DNA of 64,000 bases from Symsagittifera roscoffensis (GCF_963678635.1 NC_087069.1:34557090-34621089), one strand, 5' to 3'. Shown: positions 1 through 13,099, numbered from the stretch's first letter. A program made the numbers and translations. The notes: generated by a model not told the origin, from the letters alone.

Positions 1-1
1 C

Positions 2-412
2 CGACTCCACAATTGGGCACTCAATAGATTACAATGTAGACAAGATATCCACGAAGATATTCCTGAACACAACATTCAAATACTTCAACAAATTAGTCTC
101 CAATTAAAATTTGAAATCACAATCAAACTTAATAAAATTGTTCAACATCCCTACCCACTAAATCCACCAAATATAACAGCTCAATCGCTACCAACACCTT
201 TTATAACAACTGAAGTAATATATAAATACGATAGATATACAAAAAACACAATTGGTTACATAACATTTAATAACCCATACTCAGGATTATCGTACACATG
301 TATATTCGAAAAAATTAACATTTCAACACATCTTTTTTCTAACATTTTCCGGCCAAAACACAAATCCTTCTCCCCGCACAGGACCCCAAGATTTATTAGT
401 AACACACTATGA
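2..412 (+). pseudogene. C-terminal part of the methionine-free frame (copy 1)
   Basis: The frame starting at base 2 stays open for about 137 codons and matches the last ~100 codons of the 378-codon frame at 25166-26302, including a shared RYTKNTIGYITF stretch. It runs past the stop used in the complete copy because of small changes near 305. The envelope frame directly downstream is riddled with stops, so the openness of this part stands out. It supports real coding function for this otherwise start-less frame. The 5' part is outside the window. Confidence 0.6.
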
Positions 413-2890
413 TTGTGAAGAAAACGAACAAAAAACACTACACAAATATGCAATAAATCAAGTATCACAATGCGAAACAGAACCACAAGCTATAGAAACT
501 ACAAATTTAATAGCAACATTGTATTCAAAAGCCCGAGCAACAACAGTCACAGGATATAATTTTACAGCAACGTTTTCCGAAAAGAAAGTACACTGATCAC
601 AAGTTTCCAACGGAAATAAGAACCGACTTGATCACGAATCATTCTACCAAAGTAATTGAGAACGACTTTTACATCTAAATCCCGATGATTAAAAAAAATG
701 ACTTACTCAGACTGAATATCACAAGAAATAAAAACACAGACAGAAAAATAGTAAATTGCCGATTCCCTCCGAGTCTTTGCCGATTCTGTACATCAAGCAG
801 AACTTGAACGATAACAAGGACATATAAAATTAGACGAAAAATACCCATACAACGGCGCACACAGAAGATTAACTTATGACATACATGATAAACATTGGAT
901 ACACACATTGGAATAAATGACCCTTCAAACTGCAAAGCAAACACAAAAAATAAAGGATATCAAGAAATAATGTTTTTTGATTGGAAAATACAACTTGAAA
1001 ACATTTAACTCACAAGAGATTTAACTGATAACACCATGATTTATCAAGGAATTAGATAACCTTGCAAAAATGATCAAGGTTATTGTGATCCTACAACAAG
1101 GACCCAAGCGACAACTGTTTGGTTTCCCGAAGATACATGCACAACATTTCAAGTAGCAAAAATCCACGCTCGAAAGATAAAATTTCATGAAAAAAATTTT
1201 ATAGAATCAATTCCGTACGAACAAGTAAACCCATCTCGTAAACAAAGCAATGATTTTAGAAATATTCATGATAAAGAAAATAAATTAACACGTTTTCAAA
1301 TCTATCAAGAAACAGAATTTGCATGTAAATATAGAAATCCACTTTATAAAACACAATACTCTGAAATACCTGTCGAATATGAAAAAGGTTTCGACATGAC
1401 CACCGGAAAAAAAAATTTGACCCTTATGCCACAAGTCATCCTATAAATGAAGGAAAATCATACGTCCCAGTTAACTTTCAAAAAAGCAAAGGTCAACCTG
1501 GTGGAAAACTAAAACCATATGACAGTAAAAGTACACGTTTACAAGAACTATCACTAATGAATAGCACCTACTTTGGTAATTTTCATTATGATATCCACTT
1601 ACACATGAAATTAGAATACACGATTAGTAGAATTTTTCAAGAAATGTCACTTTCTGAATTAGAAACACTTCATCAACTATGCGAATTGGAAAGAACATAA
1701 ATGCTACAATCTTTCGCACTAGCAGTACTAAAAATACCTTACGCAGGATACTCATTATCAGGAAACAGATCAAATTTTCTTGACTATGAAGGAAACATTT
1801 TATGGTTTTATACTTGCACCAAAAAAGTATCACCATTATATGTTTTTGAAGACAAACGTTGTTATAAAAGAATCCCCATATTCTATAAAAATAAAGTAAA
1901 TTTTGTCGATACACTTTCAAGACGAAAATTTTTTTGGGATACCGCAGTCCCATGTGGATCAAAAAATAGCCACAATTTAGTACAATTAAATCCTGATGAA
2001 GATAAATACTACCTACTTACAACATACCCTACATTAATGCAACCACTCAAAAAATTTTCACCCGAAAGTATCAGAGCTATCGCTCGTAACCCAAATTTTG
2101 ATTTACAATCAATTGGAATATATTCTAAATCTGATATCCAACATCACATTAGAACACTACAGTTTCAGGAATTATTAACACAAATTGACACAATACAACG
2201 ACAATCAATTGGCCAGAATTTAAGAAAACTTGCCGAAACTGCAGGATTTGCAGACATTTATATACAAGACTATAGCGGATATTTTAAAGATATTAAGGAC
2301 TACATATATTTAAACGGTGAAAAATACAGACCACAAGATATTTCACCATTAAAAATTTTCTAGGATGGCCCTATTACATCTTAGAAAAATTAACTATCTT
2401 ATACGCCATGTTTAATTTTATAGGATTTCTTTTCTCACTGTTGAAAGGAATCTATAACACATGCGCTATACACACACAAGTAAACCGACAAGCAAGTGTA
2501 GCACGCATACTATTTGCAGGATTTTTTGGAATTTTTTCATCATCAATTGAAAACAAAATACTTCTAGATGCACAAATAAAAAAATTTAACACAAAAAAAT
2601 CTACAAGACAAAACACATACGACGAAGAACACAATAATATAGATATAACACCTACCGCACCACAGTTGCCACCCTTACCACACAACCATCAATTATCATT
2701 AGTTCCCCGTAATTTCCGAAACCTAGCAATCACAAATAATCCAAACTCTAGACCAAATACAACACAAAGCACCATTCAACACATAATGACACATCATTCA
2801 CAAAATGATAATACATATAAACAAATTATAGAACAACCTCACACCACCACTTTTCAATCTCAAAATAATCATTTTTTTAGCCCACGATGA
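297..2890 (+). pseudogene. Decayed envelope glycoprotein gene (copy 1)
   Basis: This is homologous to the envelope region of the complete copy (22548-25178). The start region (ATG at 297) hits a stop after six codons, and many stops follow to about 1700. Two long pieces remain open: 1701-2363 (220 codons) and 2408-2890 (160 codons). They cover the C-terminal half, including the hydrophobic segment near the membrane anchor. About 44 bases are missing between the two pieces relative to the other copy. Near 971 and 1520 the spacing differs from the complete copy by 2 and 10 bases. The stop at 2888-2890 overlaps the next ATG (2887) as ATGA. The protein would be a surface fusion glycoprotein, but this copy cannot make it. 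Confidence 0.8.
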
Positions 2891-4697
2891 GCCGACAACT
2901 TGGATCCAACCATCGCTCAAATTCCCACCCAGCCAACCTCCAAACTCAAATACCAATAATTCCAATTCTTGCTTTCCCACCACCCGATTTTCCAGTTATT
3001 AATATATCATCAAGCACGAATTCTGATACTAACTCAGATATTTCAGTTTTTCATACTATCTCACAATTCAATAACTCTAATGTAGAAACCCCCGACGAAT
3101 TTGCAGACTCCGAACCATCTCCCTCTACATATACACAGACCAACTCCTCAGTTTTTTCAAAACCCCCTTTTCAACCCATCCCATCCAGTCATCTACTCCC
3201 ATCCATTTCCACTCATTCTTATGCTTCCCAAGTAACCCCAACCTATTCTCCACTTCATTCCGACAGATCATATAATAATTCCCCAGATACCCCCCAAGTT
3301 TCCCAGGAGCTTGATAATTTTATTACTTTACAACAACAATTAATACACCCCAACACCCTTACAATACATCAATTATCATCCACAATAACATCCTCAAATC
3401 CACCTACCCCCACACCTTCCTCAGCTTACACTCCATCATTAGCACAATCATCCACATCCACCGAAAAACCTACCAGTACTCACCGAGCTTATCGCACTTT
3501 TAAACGAAAATTTCCAAATCACCCATTCCCAACCAAACCCGGAACAGCCCGCGAATGTATTAATCATCCAGAACACACTAACATGAAAAATTTTCTTGAA
3601 ATCACCTTGCCCTCATTTCCGCAATATACATTAAATACACCTAAGAATACTAACGACACACTCAATTTTGTTGATGAGCACGTTTCAATGCCAACACTTC
3701 ATTGGACAGCTTATTATAATTATACTAACCCCCTCTGCCTACCATTAGCTAATACTAATGAAAGTATCGAGAAGAACAAAAACATGTTATATAGACTCAC
3801 CACAACACTAACACCTCGACAATTTACTTTCGTTGGATATAAAAAGTTATTAAAAACATTCACCGCACCCCGAGCTAACGATTTTGCAATAGAATACTAC
3901 GATCATAATATCATCCGCCCTAATCAAGATCAATTTTTAGATGAAGACCGCTTCGCAAACCCCCAACTAACAGAAAACTTTTCATTAAAACATCATACGT
4001 ATTTACACTTAATATTTTTGATAGAAAGCATGATCATATTATTTCAGAATCACTAGTTGATATTCAAGCATACGAGAGCTTCTATGATAAATTTCAGTTA
4101 TTTTCACTAACCTTTTACTTTCTTTTACCACAGGAACGCGATTTGCACTGTTCCCACGATATTATGTTACGCACTAAACAAACGCACACATATACATATT
4201 ATCGTTTTATACAAAATCGTTTCGGTTTACACACCCCATTAAGACAACTTCACTATCGTTTTCAGTTTCTTAACTCAAAATACACGTCACCATTTTTTCT
4301 TAGTTTTACATATTGCATTAAAGATACTAACCTCCACGGCATCTTCCGCAACTACGACCCAGTTACCCAAATGTATATATTCTGTCCCATCACAAAGACC
4401 TGCAATGCTGAAGAATCAAGACCCTTCCTTATCCCGCATGAATTTATCCAACCTATTGAAATACCCATAATAGAATTCATTCACAATACTAAATATAATA
4501 ATAAAATATATAACCTCATCCAAAACACACCTTACGAGTTCGCAGTAGGCACAGAAGAACTAAACACCATCAAGGCACTCCAATTGCTTTGGCCACTGCT
4601 ACAAACTAAAAATATCATACGCATACTAGCCAAATTACTAACAACATCAGACGTGATGCACGACATCTTCACCCACGGCTTTTTCCCAGAAGATTAA
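2887..4697 (+). pseudogene. Accessory ORF of the retroelement, frameshifted (copy 1)
   Basis: This is the counterpart of the 599-residue ORF at 20752-22551. It is open from 2887 to 4056 and again from 4143 to 4697. Comparison with the complete copy shows that one T is missing from a T run near 3980, which shifts the frame. The remaining residues align through to the end, where both copies close with a GFFP-acidic C-terminus. Its N-terminal ~190 residues are rich in Ser, Pro and Thr, and the rest is more ordered. No family is recognised. Protein similarity between the copies is high compared with the wrecked env of this copy. Confidence 0.75.
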
Positions 4698-5059
4698 GGT
4701 AAATATAAATTAAAATACGTTGGATATAAAACACGCACAGATCCGAGTTACAAGGCATCCCTTCCAAACACGATCTTCACGCCATTCCCAGACAGGCTGC
4801 ACACAAAACAGTTCTCTACTAATACAGAAAAACCTGACATAGCAAACCATTTTAAAATCGGATTGATCTCATTGGGAATCACAGTCATTGTCGAATGACG
4901 AAATAACAATTTCCTATCCCTGATTCCAGCGTCCTGGAACGTTCTTCTTCAAGAGGAACCGGATAAGAAAATGATGTTCGCCAAATATCAACGTTCATCA
5001 CCCATCCTTCAATTGCAGAAAAAAGATATTTCTAAAAAACTCTGTAAACCCCGGATGGG
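4698..5059 (+). other. 3' untranslated stretch of copy 1
   Basis: This 362-base segment lies between the accessory ORF and the 3' LTR. It aligns with both ends of the ~1.56-kb stretch at 19190-20751 in the complete copy but lacks about 1.2 kb of its middle. It ends in a purine run (GGATGGG) just before the LTR, which is a weak polypurine-tract candidate. Confidence 0.6.
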
Positions 5060-5468
5060 TGGAACTTGATCTAAACTACATTTTATTATTGGATAAATTA
5101 GATATTTTACCACTGTAAAATATTTAATATTAACCAATCACAATCCATCTAACTAACAACCCACTTATTTGTAAGTGCTGAAATTACTTGTATTTTCAGC
5201 ACCAGAGAGATTTGAATTTAACTTGGAATTTAGTTACCTCTCCAAGAGAACTTCAGCAGTTGCAATAATCCAGTATACTCTAAATCTATTGAGCCTAGCA
5301 GAGACTAGTTAAACACCCTGAGACTAGTAGATATAAGAGTAAGATTAGGATCGGTATTAGACTAACAAGTTGTACGAATCTATCCGGCCGAAAATAAGAT
5401 AGCGTGACGAGCAGACGGTATACCCTATCCGAAATTACTCTATGAGTTAACCTCAAGGACCTAACTCA
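5060..5468 (+). repeat. 3' LTR of copy 1
   Basis: The 409-bp repeat begins TGGAAC and ends CTAACTCA, matching the 410-bp LTRs of the complete element read from the minus strand. The internal hairpin of the LTR is kept at 5175-5202. The AATAAA of the other LTRs has become AATAAT near 5256. No partner LTR is visible because the 5' end is outside the window, so the target duplication cannot be checked. Confidence 0.93.
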
Positions 5469-6652
5469 TACCTTGTATCAGCATATCAACGTTAACTAAA
5501 TTTCAGTTCGAAGAACCCAATTTTGAATTGGTGAAGTTTTCATCAGCGTGGCTTTGCTTGGCGCAGGTTATGCGCAGCCCTTTTCTGTGACATCCCTTAG
5601 TGATCTCTCCTCCTGTCTTCAAGCGTTCCGGCCGAGTTCAATAGATTATATTACAAATAAGCCTCATTTTTTTCAGTAAAGTTTTATAGCTCATTGTTTT
5701 TATCATATTTAAACTTAAACATTATCCATTTGAAATCAATTAAATTGAACTTTTATCCAATCGGTTTTGTTTCGCGTCGTGCAAAGTTTTGCATGAATTT
5801 CTGAATTTATCAAAAGAACAATACAGATTTTTTTTTCACTTTCATGGACACTGACAAAAAAAACTCAAATTTAGTCGATTTTTATTCATGAAACTGTACT
5901 GCGGAAAAACTTTTTTTTTTCAAAAAAAAAACAAATCTAGCAGAGCTGATCCACCAACTTTCCAAATAAGGGCAAATCATTTTTTACAAGTCTATGAAAG
6001 TCAATTTTGTACAATTGAAACTCGAGTTTTCACCAAGTGCAGGTTTTGAATCAACCGTACAATCAACACCACCCCCACCCCCCTAGTGACCTACCAAAGA
6101 AGGTCATCCCCCTGCATTAAAAACTCTGAAGACTAATTCTGTTTAAAATATGTATTTCACTCAAATGCGCAAAAATATAATTATGCATTAAAAATTCTGA
6201 TATATTTTTATTTTGATAGACTACAAAAAATTTTAACTTGAATCTTTTTATATTATGTTGTTATATAAAGGCTAAATAGGCCCCGCACTGGAGTTTCATG
6301 AATAACAATCAATTACATTTTTTTTGTCAGTGTCTAGAAAAGTGAAAAATAATCTTTTATAATTATAATCGATTAATAACGGATCAAATTGCTATTATTT
6401 AAAAAAGCAATAAAACCTATTGCAAAACAACTATGATCGATTACTTTTCACTTTCATAGATAAGACAATGAAACTCCAATATAAAATTTATTTTTCATTT
6501 ATTGAGATACGATTTTCAACGCACTCAAAGTGTATTCTATGTTTTAAATTAAAGTTGGTTAGTTCTTTTTCAGGTTCAACTTTTTTCTGTGCAACTTTGA
6601 TTTTGTTAACGTTATTGTTAGTTTTTGTTACTGTTAATTGGATTTATTTGAT

Positions 6653-6790
6653 CCTCCTCCCACGTCCCACCACGTGAACCAACAAACCCCCCCCCCCCAC
6701 CCACCTGAACCAAACCCCCCCCACCGAACCAACAACAATCCCCCCACCCGAATTAACTCCCCCTCCCCCAGCTGAACCAACCCCCTTTGG
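6653..6790. repeat. C-rich low-complexity tract
   Basis: Runs of up to 13 C alternate with ACC/GAACCAAC-like words. The minus strand is therefore G-run rich and could form G-quadruplexes. A related short C-rich patch lies at 6067-6084. The tract has a degenerate repeat of about 20-25 bp. Confidence 0.7.
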
Positions 6791-8000
6791 GTCCGTCAGT
6801 AAATTTAGGTCCGTCAGTAAACAAAGGAATAAAGAGTGGACCCACCCCCTCTCCCCATAACCCCTGCCCGCCCCCTTCAAATCCGACCCGGGTTTAGACC
6901 ACGAATATTCATTAGAATCAATTTGTTTTTTCTTTTCTTAAATAGGGGTTTTTATATTGTTCTCCTTACAAGTTATCTTTTGAGAAAACTGTGTTTTCTT
7001 CTCTTGAATTAGTGTGATTATAAGTTTTTGTTTCATAACAAAGATCAATAGCAAAATATATGTTGCTTCTGTAGAAGTTGTAGATAGGAACCCCTCATCC
7101 AGTTTCAAGCGTTAGTAATCGATAATAATCTTTCTTTTTGAAATCAAGTGTAATCAATTATCATACAATATAATCGATTATGATCAATTATCTTTATTCG
7201 AATTTCTAACTCATTTGTTTGCAGAAAAATCTTTTATAATCGATTATAGTTGTTTATATCCTTTTTGTTTGCCCATTTTGCCTGCGACCTTGCACAAGAA
7301 TTGCTTATATTTTATGCTTTTCCTAGACGTTGGCTTATGTAAAAAATGGAAAATTGTTTTATCAGTTTTGAAATCAATTCAAATTTATATCATTTTTATT
7401 GTTTCATTTCTTTTTGATTATAGTATGATTATAGTTGTTTCATGATGTAAATTTTAAGTTTTTTGACCACCAAAAAATCAGCACACTGCTTTAGTTTCAT
7501 GATACATATAGAAGATTTAAATTTCACCTACCGCTGGATTCTGTCAATTAATATGAAGGGATCTCTATGAAACTTTTGTTTCCTGGTAAGACTTTGTGTT
7601 CAGATGAACCAAAGAGTTACAAGACATCTAACTTTTACAGAAAAAGATTATAATCTATTAAAACAGATTATAAGAAATTATAAGAGCTTTTCGGAAAAAA
7701 AGCAATCAATTACAATTGGTTATAATTTATTATATTTTCACGAAAAATTTTATCATTATAAATCATTTAAATATCTAAAGTTGGCGTTTGTAATTAATTA
7801 AAATTTTGATAAAAGTACAGTTATAATTGTAATATTGTAATATAATCGACTATTTTATCTTTTATGGATTGTGGGTCGGTAATCCATAGTTGCAAAAGAG
7901 CAAATGTTTCAAATATAGTGATCAACAGAGTATTTTATATTTTATATCCGAAAAAGTGCCTAAAAGTGCCTTTTTGGACTTTTTTTTCAAAAATAAGCCT

Positions 8001-8120
8001 GCGGTGCAGAAATTTTGGTTAAAATGTGGTCTTTAAAGTGATTTGGGAGAGCTCAGAAAATCAATTTGGCTGACCTAATAAAAAGGTTGACAAACTTGTC
8101 ACAATTTTTTTTGAATACCC
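8001..8120. repeat. Dispersed repeat, diverged copy
   Basis: This stretch aligns along its length with 37726-37830. Both share GCGG near the start, an AGAAAATCAATT core followed by a CTGAC/CCGAC word, and an AATAAAA then GTCAAC/GTTGAC end. The shared order without coding potential suggests an old interspersed repeat. Confidence 0.4.
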
Positions 8121-10898
8121 GCCCCGCCCCCTCGAGAAAATCCTAGATCCACCCCTGATGAAAATTTCGCCACGCATAACTAGCTATTGGGGTAATCGAG
8201 CGGCTCAAACCGCGTTCAAGCTAGTTGCAAGCACTCTCGCTTGGGCACTCCTAAGTCCTGCGTCGATCCACACGAACCCCAAACTTTTTTGTAATGTTGG
8301 TTTGAAGATAAAAAGAACCAGCTCAAGCACGTTTTTGAAATAAAAAGTGGGTATTGAAAAGAACCCTAGAACTTTTAATTTCACGTAGTTCGGGCAGACT
8401 GATCATTACACAGTAATTGTCAAGAAAATATCTTCCCTATAACCACAAACCCTAGCAAATATAGATTGAGCTCATTTGTCCCTTTTTAATCCAGGTTTCA
8501 GCCGGCTAAGTTTTTCATCAGAGTCTCAGTTTTTATCAATTGTGCTGTCGGTTTGTGTAACAGATGCGGGAAACCTCCTTCTTTGTAAATTTTCTCGAAG
8601 GATAAGAATTTGGTTGCAAAACAATCATTTTCTTTCTCAACCTTTTGACTCCCTAATTCTTCTGCTGATTTTTATTTTGGGATGTTTGAAATATAATGTA
8701 TCCTTCAAATCGGAAGATCCTTCAAAACAGGAGCAATAACCGGTGAAAAATTGCCAAAACTGCTTTGCTACGTGATTGGACTGTCGTTATTCATTCTTAA
8801 CTTTTTTGTTTAAGAAGCGAAAGCATGCCAAAAACAGATTGCAGCCAAATCTGGAATGAAATCAAAACGACGACTTTTTTAGTGTTTCTCATTGGTTTTC
8901 AGTGAAGGGGAAAAATCAACCGAATTCTTAGAAGGCAACAAATGAGCCCGGTAGATTATAGCTGCAATCAAAACACGCAAATCTGCAATCTCAATTTTTT
9001 ATTCAAGCTGTCATCAAATACATGTTCAATTTAATTCTTATGTTAATTAATTATAAAACAGAGTTTCTCAATTAAGCAAAATAATTAAAAGTGAAAATGT
9101 AGTTTATATTGTCCAATACAGTGCTAAAGCTAAGCCTTTAATTTTGTGAAACAATTATATTTAGAAAGTAGCAAATTGTTTTTTGTTAATGCCATGTAAC
9201 TAACAGATCATCTTTTGTTGATGCCATAGCGAGTTAAGAGCATGAAAAAATCAGACGAACAAACTGTTTTGATAGCTGAAATCCGGAAAAATGCAGGCAT
9301 ATAGCGACAGTCATACAAAAATGTCCGTAAATTTTTCCCATCATTTAATTAAAATAGGGAAACCCGTTTCCGTTTTTTTTTTCAGGAAAAGTAATCGAAG
9401 TCGTTCAGGCTCGAATTTGTTTTTCTTTCGCGCTTTGAATGTTCAGTTTTTTCAAAATGGTTTTCACCTCATTCTCTATATGGAAAGTTTTTTTTGCTGT
9501 CAAATAAAAAAGTTCAAGTGTCGCGAAAAAACGTGAAAGTTTTTTCTCAAAAGTAGACGATTTTGGTTGATAAGTTTTGTAATAACAAAATTATTCATTA
9601 TTTTCACTGTTTTTCATGATAGAGTTATTTATACCTGTTTTTAAAGAGTCGATGAACGTAGTTCAGACTCTTATATAAGTCGTGATGGATATTTTTGTAT
9701 AGTTTTCATGAAAAGGCTCTATTACAAAAGAAGTGAATTGATCCTTATAAATGCACATAAAAAACCTGTAAATATCTATCCGCTTTTTTAGTTCAATTGA
9801 AGTTCATTTGCTAGAAAGAAGGCACACGTTTTTCTCCAAATACGAGATCTAAAATGGTGAGAAACAAACGTGATCGATTTTTAGATTCGCAGCTAGAATT
9901 TAGATTTCCCTGGGGAATAAAATTGTTTTTACTAATCCAGTTTTCCCAAATTGGGTTATAGTTATCAGAAAAGTGCCAACAATAAATTGCTTGCGATATT
10001 CAAAGAGCTATAGGATCATGATTTCAGTTTTTAATTTGAAAGTTGAATTTTTTTAATAAGCAAGTCTGTTTTTTTTCTATAGACTTGCCTTGCTGTATTT
10101 TTTTCTAAAAGTTTTTGGGCTATTTTTTCTAAGAAAAGTGTAAGAGTTTTGGTCAAAATAAATTAGTGGGAAGCATACTAAAAAATGAGTTTTTTGTCAG
10201 TTTAACAAAAGCAATGAACTTGAACTAGAAAGTGAATACACTTGCACTTGCTTAGGCTGTGTGATTTTTTGCAATAAAAGGAGGAGACACAAATTTAAGC
10301 CGTGTGATATTCTTCTAGTAAAATGTCTAGGTTTACTTTAATCAAGCTCAAATTTTCTTTTTCGTCGGTGTTTTTTTGTCGATTACCTTTAAGATTAATC
10401 TTTATTCAATGTTAAAAGACTTAAATTTATACATTTCAATTATGAAAATTCCCAGCGGATCTTTTGATAAAAATTACTTATTGATCCAGTTATCCCCAAC
10501 GAAGTTGGTTCTTTAAACAATTTTTAACCGGCTTTGACATGATCTTCTTAATTTAAAATTCGAATAGCGAAAAGATTTGACACTCATTCACGTTCGAAAC
10601 TTTCCTAGTTTCACTTTTCAAACTGACAAGAATTGAGCCACTGAAACAGTAAGTGTATCATTTGGAAAACGAAGGAAATAAATCCAAAATTTTGATTGAA
10701 AAAAGCGAAGACATAAACTTAAACTTTATATGAACAAAAATTCTTTGTAAAATAACAGCATTGATTTTAAAAAACTCTCGAGTTGTTCCGTCTTGGAGAA
10801 AGAATAAAAATAGAAAAGGAAACCAAAGATGTTATTCAGTAACTGTTATAAGAACGACTACTGTACTAGAGTTTCTACAAAAATGTCAGCGATTGTTG

Positions 10899-11203
10899 CA
10901 TTTTGATGTTGCAAGCAAGACGCATTTTGATAATGCAAGCCAAAAAAGCGGTCAAACAGATGTGTTTTGATGTTGCAAGCCAAAAAAGTGGTCAAAAAGA
11001 TGTAATTTGATGTTGCAAGCCAAAAAAGCGGTCAAACAGATGTAATTTGATGTTGCAAGCCAAAAAAGCGGTCAAACAGATGTGTACTGATGCTGCAAGC
11101 CAAAAAAAGCAGTCAAACAGATGTATTTTGATATTGCAAGCCAAAAAAGCGGTCAAGCAGATGTATTTTGATGTTGCCAGCCAAAAAGCAGTCAAACAGA
11201 TTC
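10899..11203 (+). repeat. 40-bp minisatellite, about 8 copies
   Basis: A 40-bp unit with the core GATGTTGCAAGCCAAAAAAG followed by a GGTCAAACAGATGT word repeats with point changes. For example, CAAAAAAG starts at 10981, 11021 and 11061. Open frames cross it because 40-bp units shift frame each time, but no gene is supported. Confidence 0.88.
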
Positions 11204-11901
11204 CCAGAGGGGAACTCCAAAAGTTCAAAGAACTCCAAAAGGGAACCGGATTCCCGGAAGTAGTCAAAATAATTCTGAAAATCAAAAGCTTTAGGATTCC
11301 TAAAAACAAACAAAGTGTCATCTCGTTCTCAAAAAACTAATCGGTAGAAGTTAAAAAAAATCAAATACTCAATATGAGTGACATCGGACATAACACTTAC
11401 ATCGGAATTGAAACAAATATAAGTCTTGATACGAAAGAAATCAAACCAAAAACTTTTGTGCAGAAATATCACCGATAGGTTAAAAGTTTGACAAAAATAT
11501 TCTTTTCACGTGATTAAACGAAAGTAATATCGGTATTCAAGAAAACATTTATCCACTTTTTGCGTAGACTGTTTTTGTTGCTTTTGTCTAGTAGATAACC
11601 ATAAAGTGTTTCAAAGTTCACTTGACACATTTTGGAAAGTGTCAAATTAAGAATTTAGTTCGACCCTAAAAAACATGCGGTATCTCAATAAAAAAAATCG
11701 ATAAGCAAAAAGTTTACGGGGTACTGTTTGGATAATCATAGGCCTTTAGTCCCAAAAGGAGTGCACAAATCAGCTAAGAGAGCAATTATGAATATGTCTT
11801 TCTGGAACATTATATCTCTGAATGTCATCATTGTCCAAAAACGCGTATTAAAATCTTTCCTTTATCAGCGGCATTTCGATCTGATTTATCATTACTTATA
11901 A
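11204..11901. other. Intergenic DNA, nothing recognised
   Basis: AT-rich sequence between the minisatellite and the hairpin. No coding, RNA or repeat feature could be supported here. Confidence 0.5.
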
Positions 11902-12065
11902 TTTACTATAACGACTTTTTCAATTGTATACAACGAAATGCTTTGAAATGTTTTCAGTATAAGATTGACATACTGTATCTCTTTTCACATACAGTATGTC
12001 AATCTTATACCGAAAAAATTTCAAAGCATTTCGTTGTCTACAATTGAAAAAGTCGTTATAGTAAA
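11902..12065. repeat. Hairpin inverted repeat, 76-bp arms
   Basis: The arms 11902-11977 and 11990-12065 are nearly perfect reverse complements around a 12-base loop. Only a few mismatches are visible. It abuts the larger palindrome to its right. It may be a foldback element or MITE, or a precursor-like hairpin, and contains no ORF. Confidence 0.9.
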
Positions 12066-12792
12066 AATTTAAATTGCAACAAATGCAAGGTCATTCTATT
12101 ATAATTCGTCTTTTATGTTTATTGTTTTTCAGCAAAAATTTAAATCTAGTCAAAAATTTATGTTTCGTAAAATTTATACAATTGTATCAGGTATGTATCT
12201 GATATCATTGCTCTTCAAATAAAGTTAAGAAAAAATTCAATAAGGGGAAATTGAATTTGGTAGATATTTTTACTCTACCCTTTATTGTGAATTTTACCTT
12301 TCTCCCAATTTATGATAAATTTTTGAACATCATGATATAAGATGAGCAAGATGGTTTGAAAAAAGAACGTGAACAGTTTAAGAGGTGCTAGACATGAAAC
12401 TAGACGTCGACTGAAACTTTACATGGATCCATGTAAAATTTCAGTCGACGTCTAGTTTCAAGTCTAGCACCTCTTAAACTGTTCATGTTCTTTTTTCAAA
12501 CCTTCTTGCTCATCTTATATCATGATGTTCAAAAATTTATCATAAATTGGGAGAAAGGTAAAATTCACAATAAAGGGTAGAGTAAAAATATCTACCAAAT
12601 TCAATTTCCCCTTATTGAATTTTTTCTCAACTTTATTTGAACAGCAATGATATCAGATCCATACCTGATACATTTGTATAAATTCTACGAAACATAAACT
12701 TTTGACTAGATTTAAAATTTTGCTTAAAAACAATAAACATATAAGACGAATTATAATAGAATGACCTTGCATTTTTGCAATTTAAAATTTTC
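12064..12792. repeat. ~730-bp near-perfect palindrome without spacer
   Basis: Two arms of about 364 bp meet at 12427/12428 inside ACATGGATCCATGT, so there is essentially no loop. The arms differ only by scattered substitutions and one- or two-base indels. Short open frames inside the arms mirror each other and are not genes. A degraded third copy of the inner arm end lies at 12941-13030, so the arm sequence is itself an interspersed repeat. Confidence 0.92.
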
Positions 12793-12940
12793 TGCCGAAT
12801 TATTTTTGGCCCGTTTATCAAATAGTTGTTTTTCAGTTTTTTTTTTCAAATCATAAATTTTTTTTTGATTGCGTTCATTTTCTCTGAATTCTCCTTTTGT
12901 GATTTTTAATTTTCTCACAATTAATTATTTATTTTTACGA

Positions 12941-13030
12941 ACATCATGATATAAGATATAGTCGAAACTGGTTAAGTGCCAGACTTGAAATTAGACGTCG
13001 ACTGAGAGTGCGCACTAATTTTTACATGGC
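12941..13030 (+). repeat. Degraded third copy of the palindrome arm
   Basis: The words GAACATCATGATATAAGAT, then AGTGCCAGACTTGAAA and TAGACGTCGACTGA appear in the same order as in the left arm of the palindrome (12327-12427). The copy ends near an ACATGG word, as the arm does. Confidence 0.7.
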
Positions 13031-13099
13031 AGGTGAAAGGATGTACAGTTTGTCATTCTTTTATTGAAAATAACTTTACCATTACCTCAAGTCATCTTG

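Larger units (their letters stand above)
1..5468 (+). mobile_element. Old Ty3/gypsy-type env-bearing retroelement, 3' part only (copy 1)
   Basis: This block matches, in opposite orientation, the 3' part of the complete element at 18780-37651. The order is the end of a methionine-free frame, the envelope region, the accessory ORF, a 3' untranslated stretch and the LTR. The window starts inside the element, so gag-pol and the 5' LTR lie upstream of position 1. It has stops and frameshifts in env and a one-base loss in the accessory ORF, and its LTR is visibly diverged from the complete element, so it is an older insertion. It is useful as a second copy for telling which reading frames are ancestral. 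Confidence 0.93.
5469..10898. other. Intergenic DNA, no gene supported
   Basis: This is AT-rich sequence with many short A/T runs. Short open frames occur on both strands, but none has convincing splice sites, composition or a familiar motif. Palindromic ATCGAT/AATCGATTA-type motifs recur between about 6360 and 7860. The C-rich tract and a dispersed repeat inside this stretch are listed separately. Confidence 0.6.

Noticed and set aside
5469-5640. Leader of another element after the LTR at 5060-5468
   Set aside because: No primer-binding-site-like TGG follows the LTR, and the upstream order shows this is the 3' LTR.
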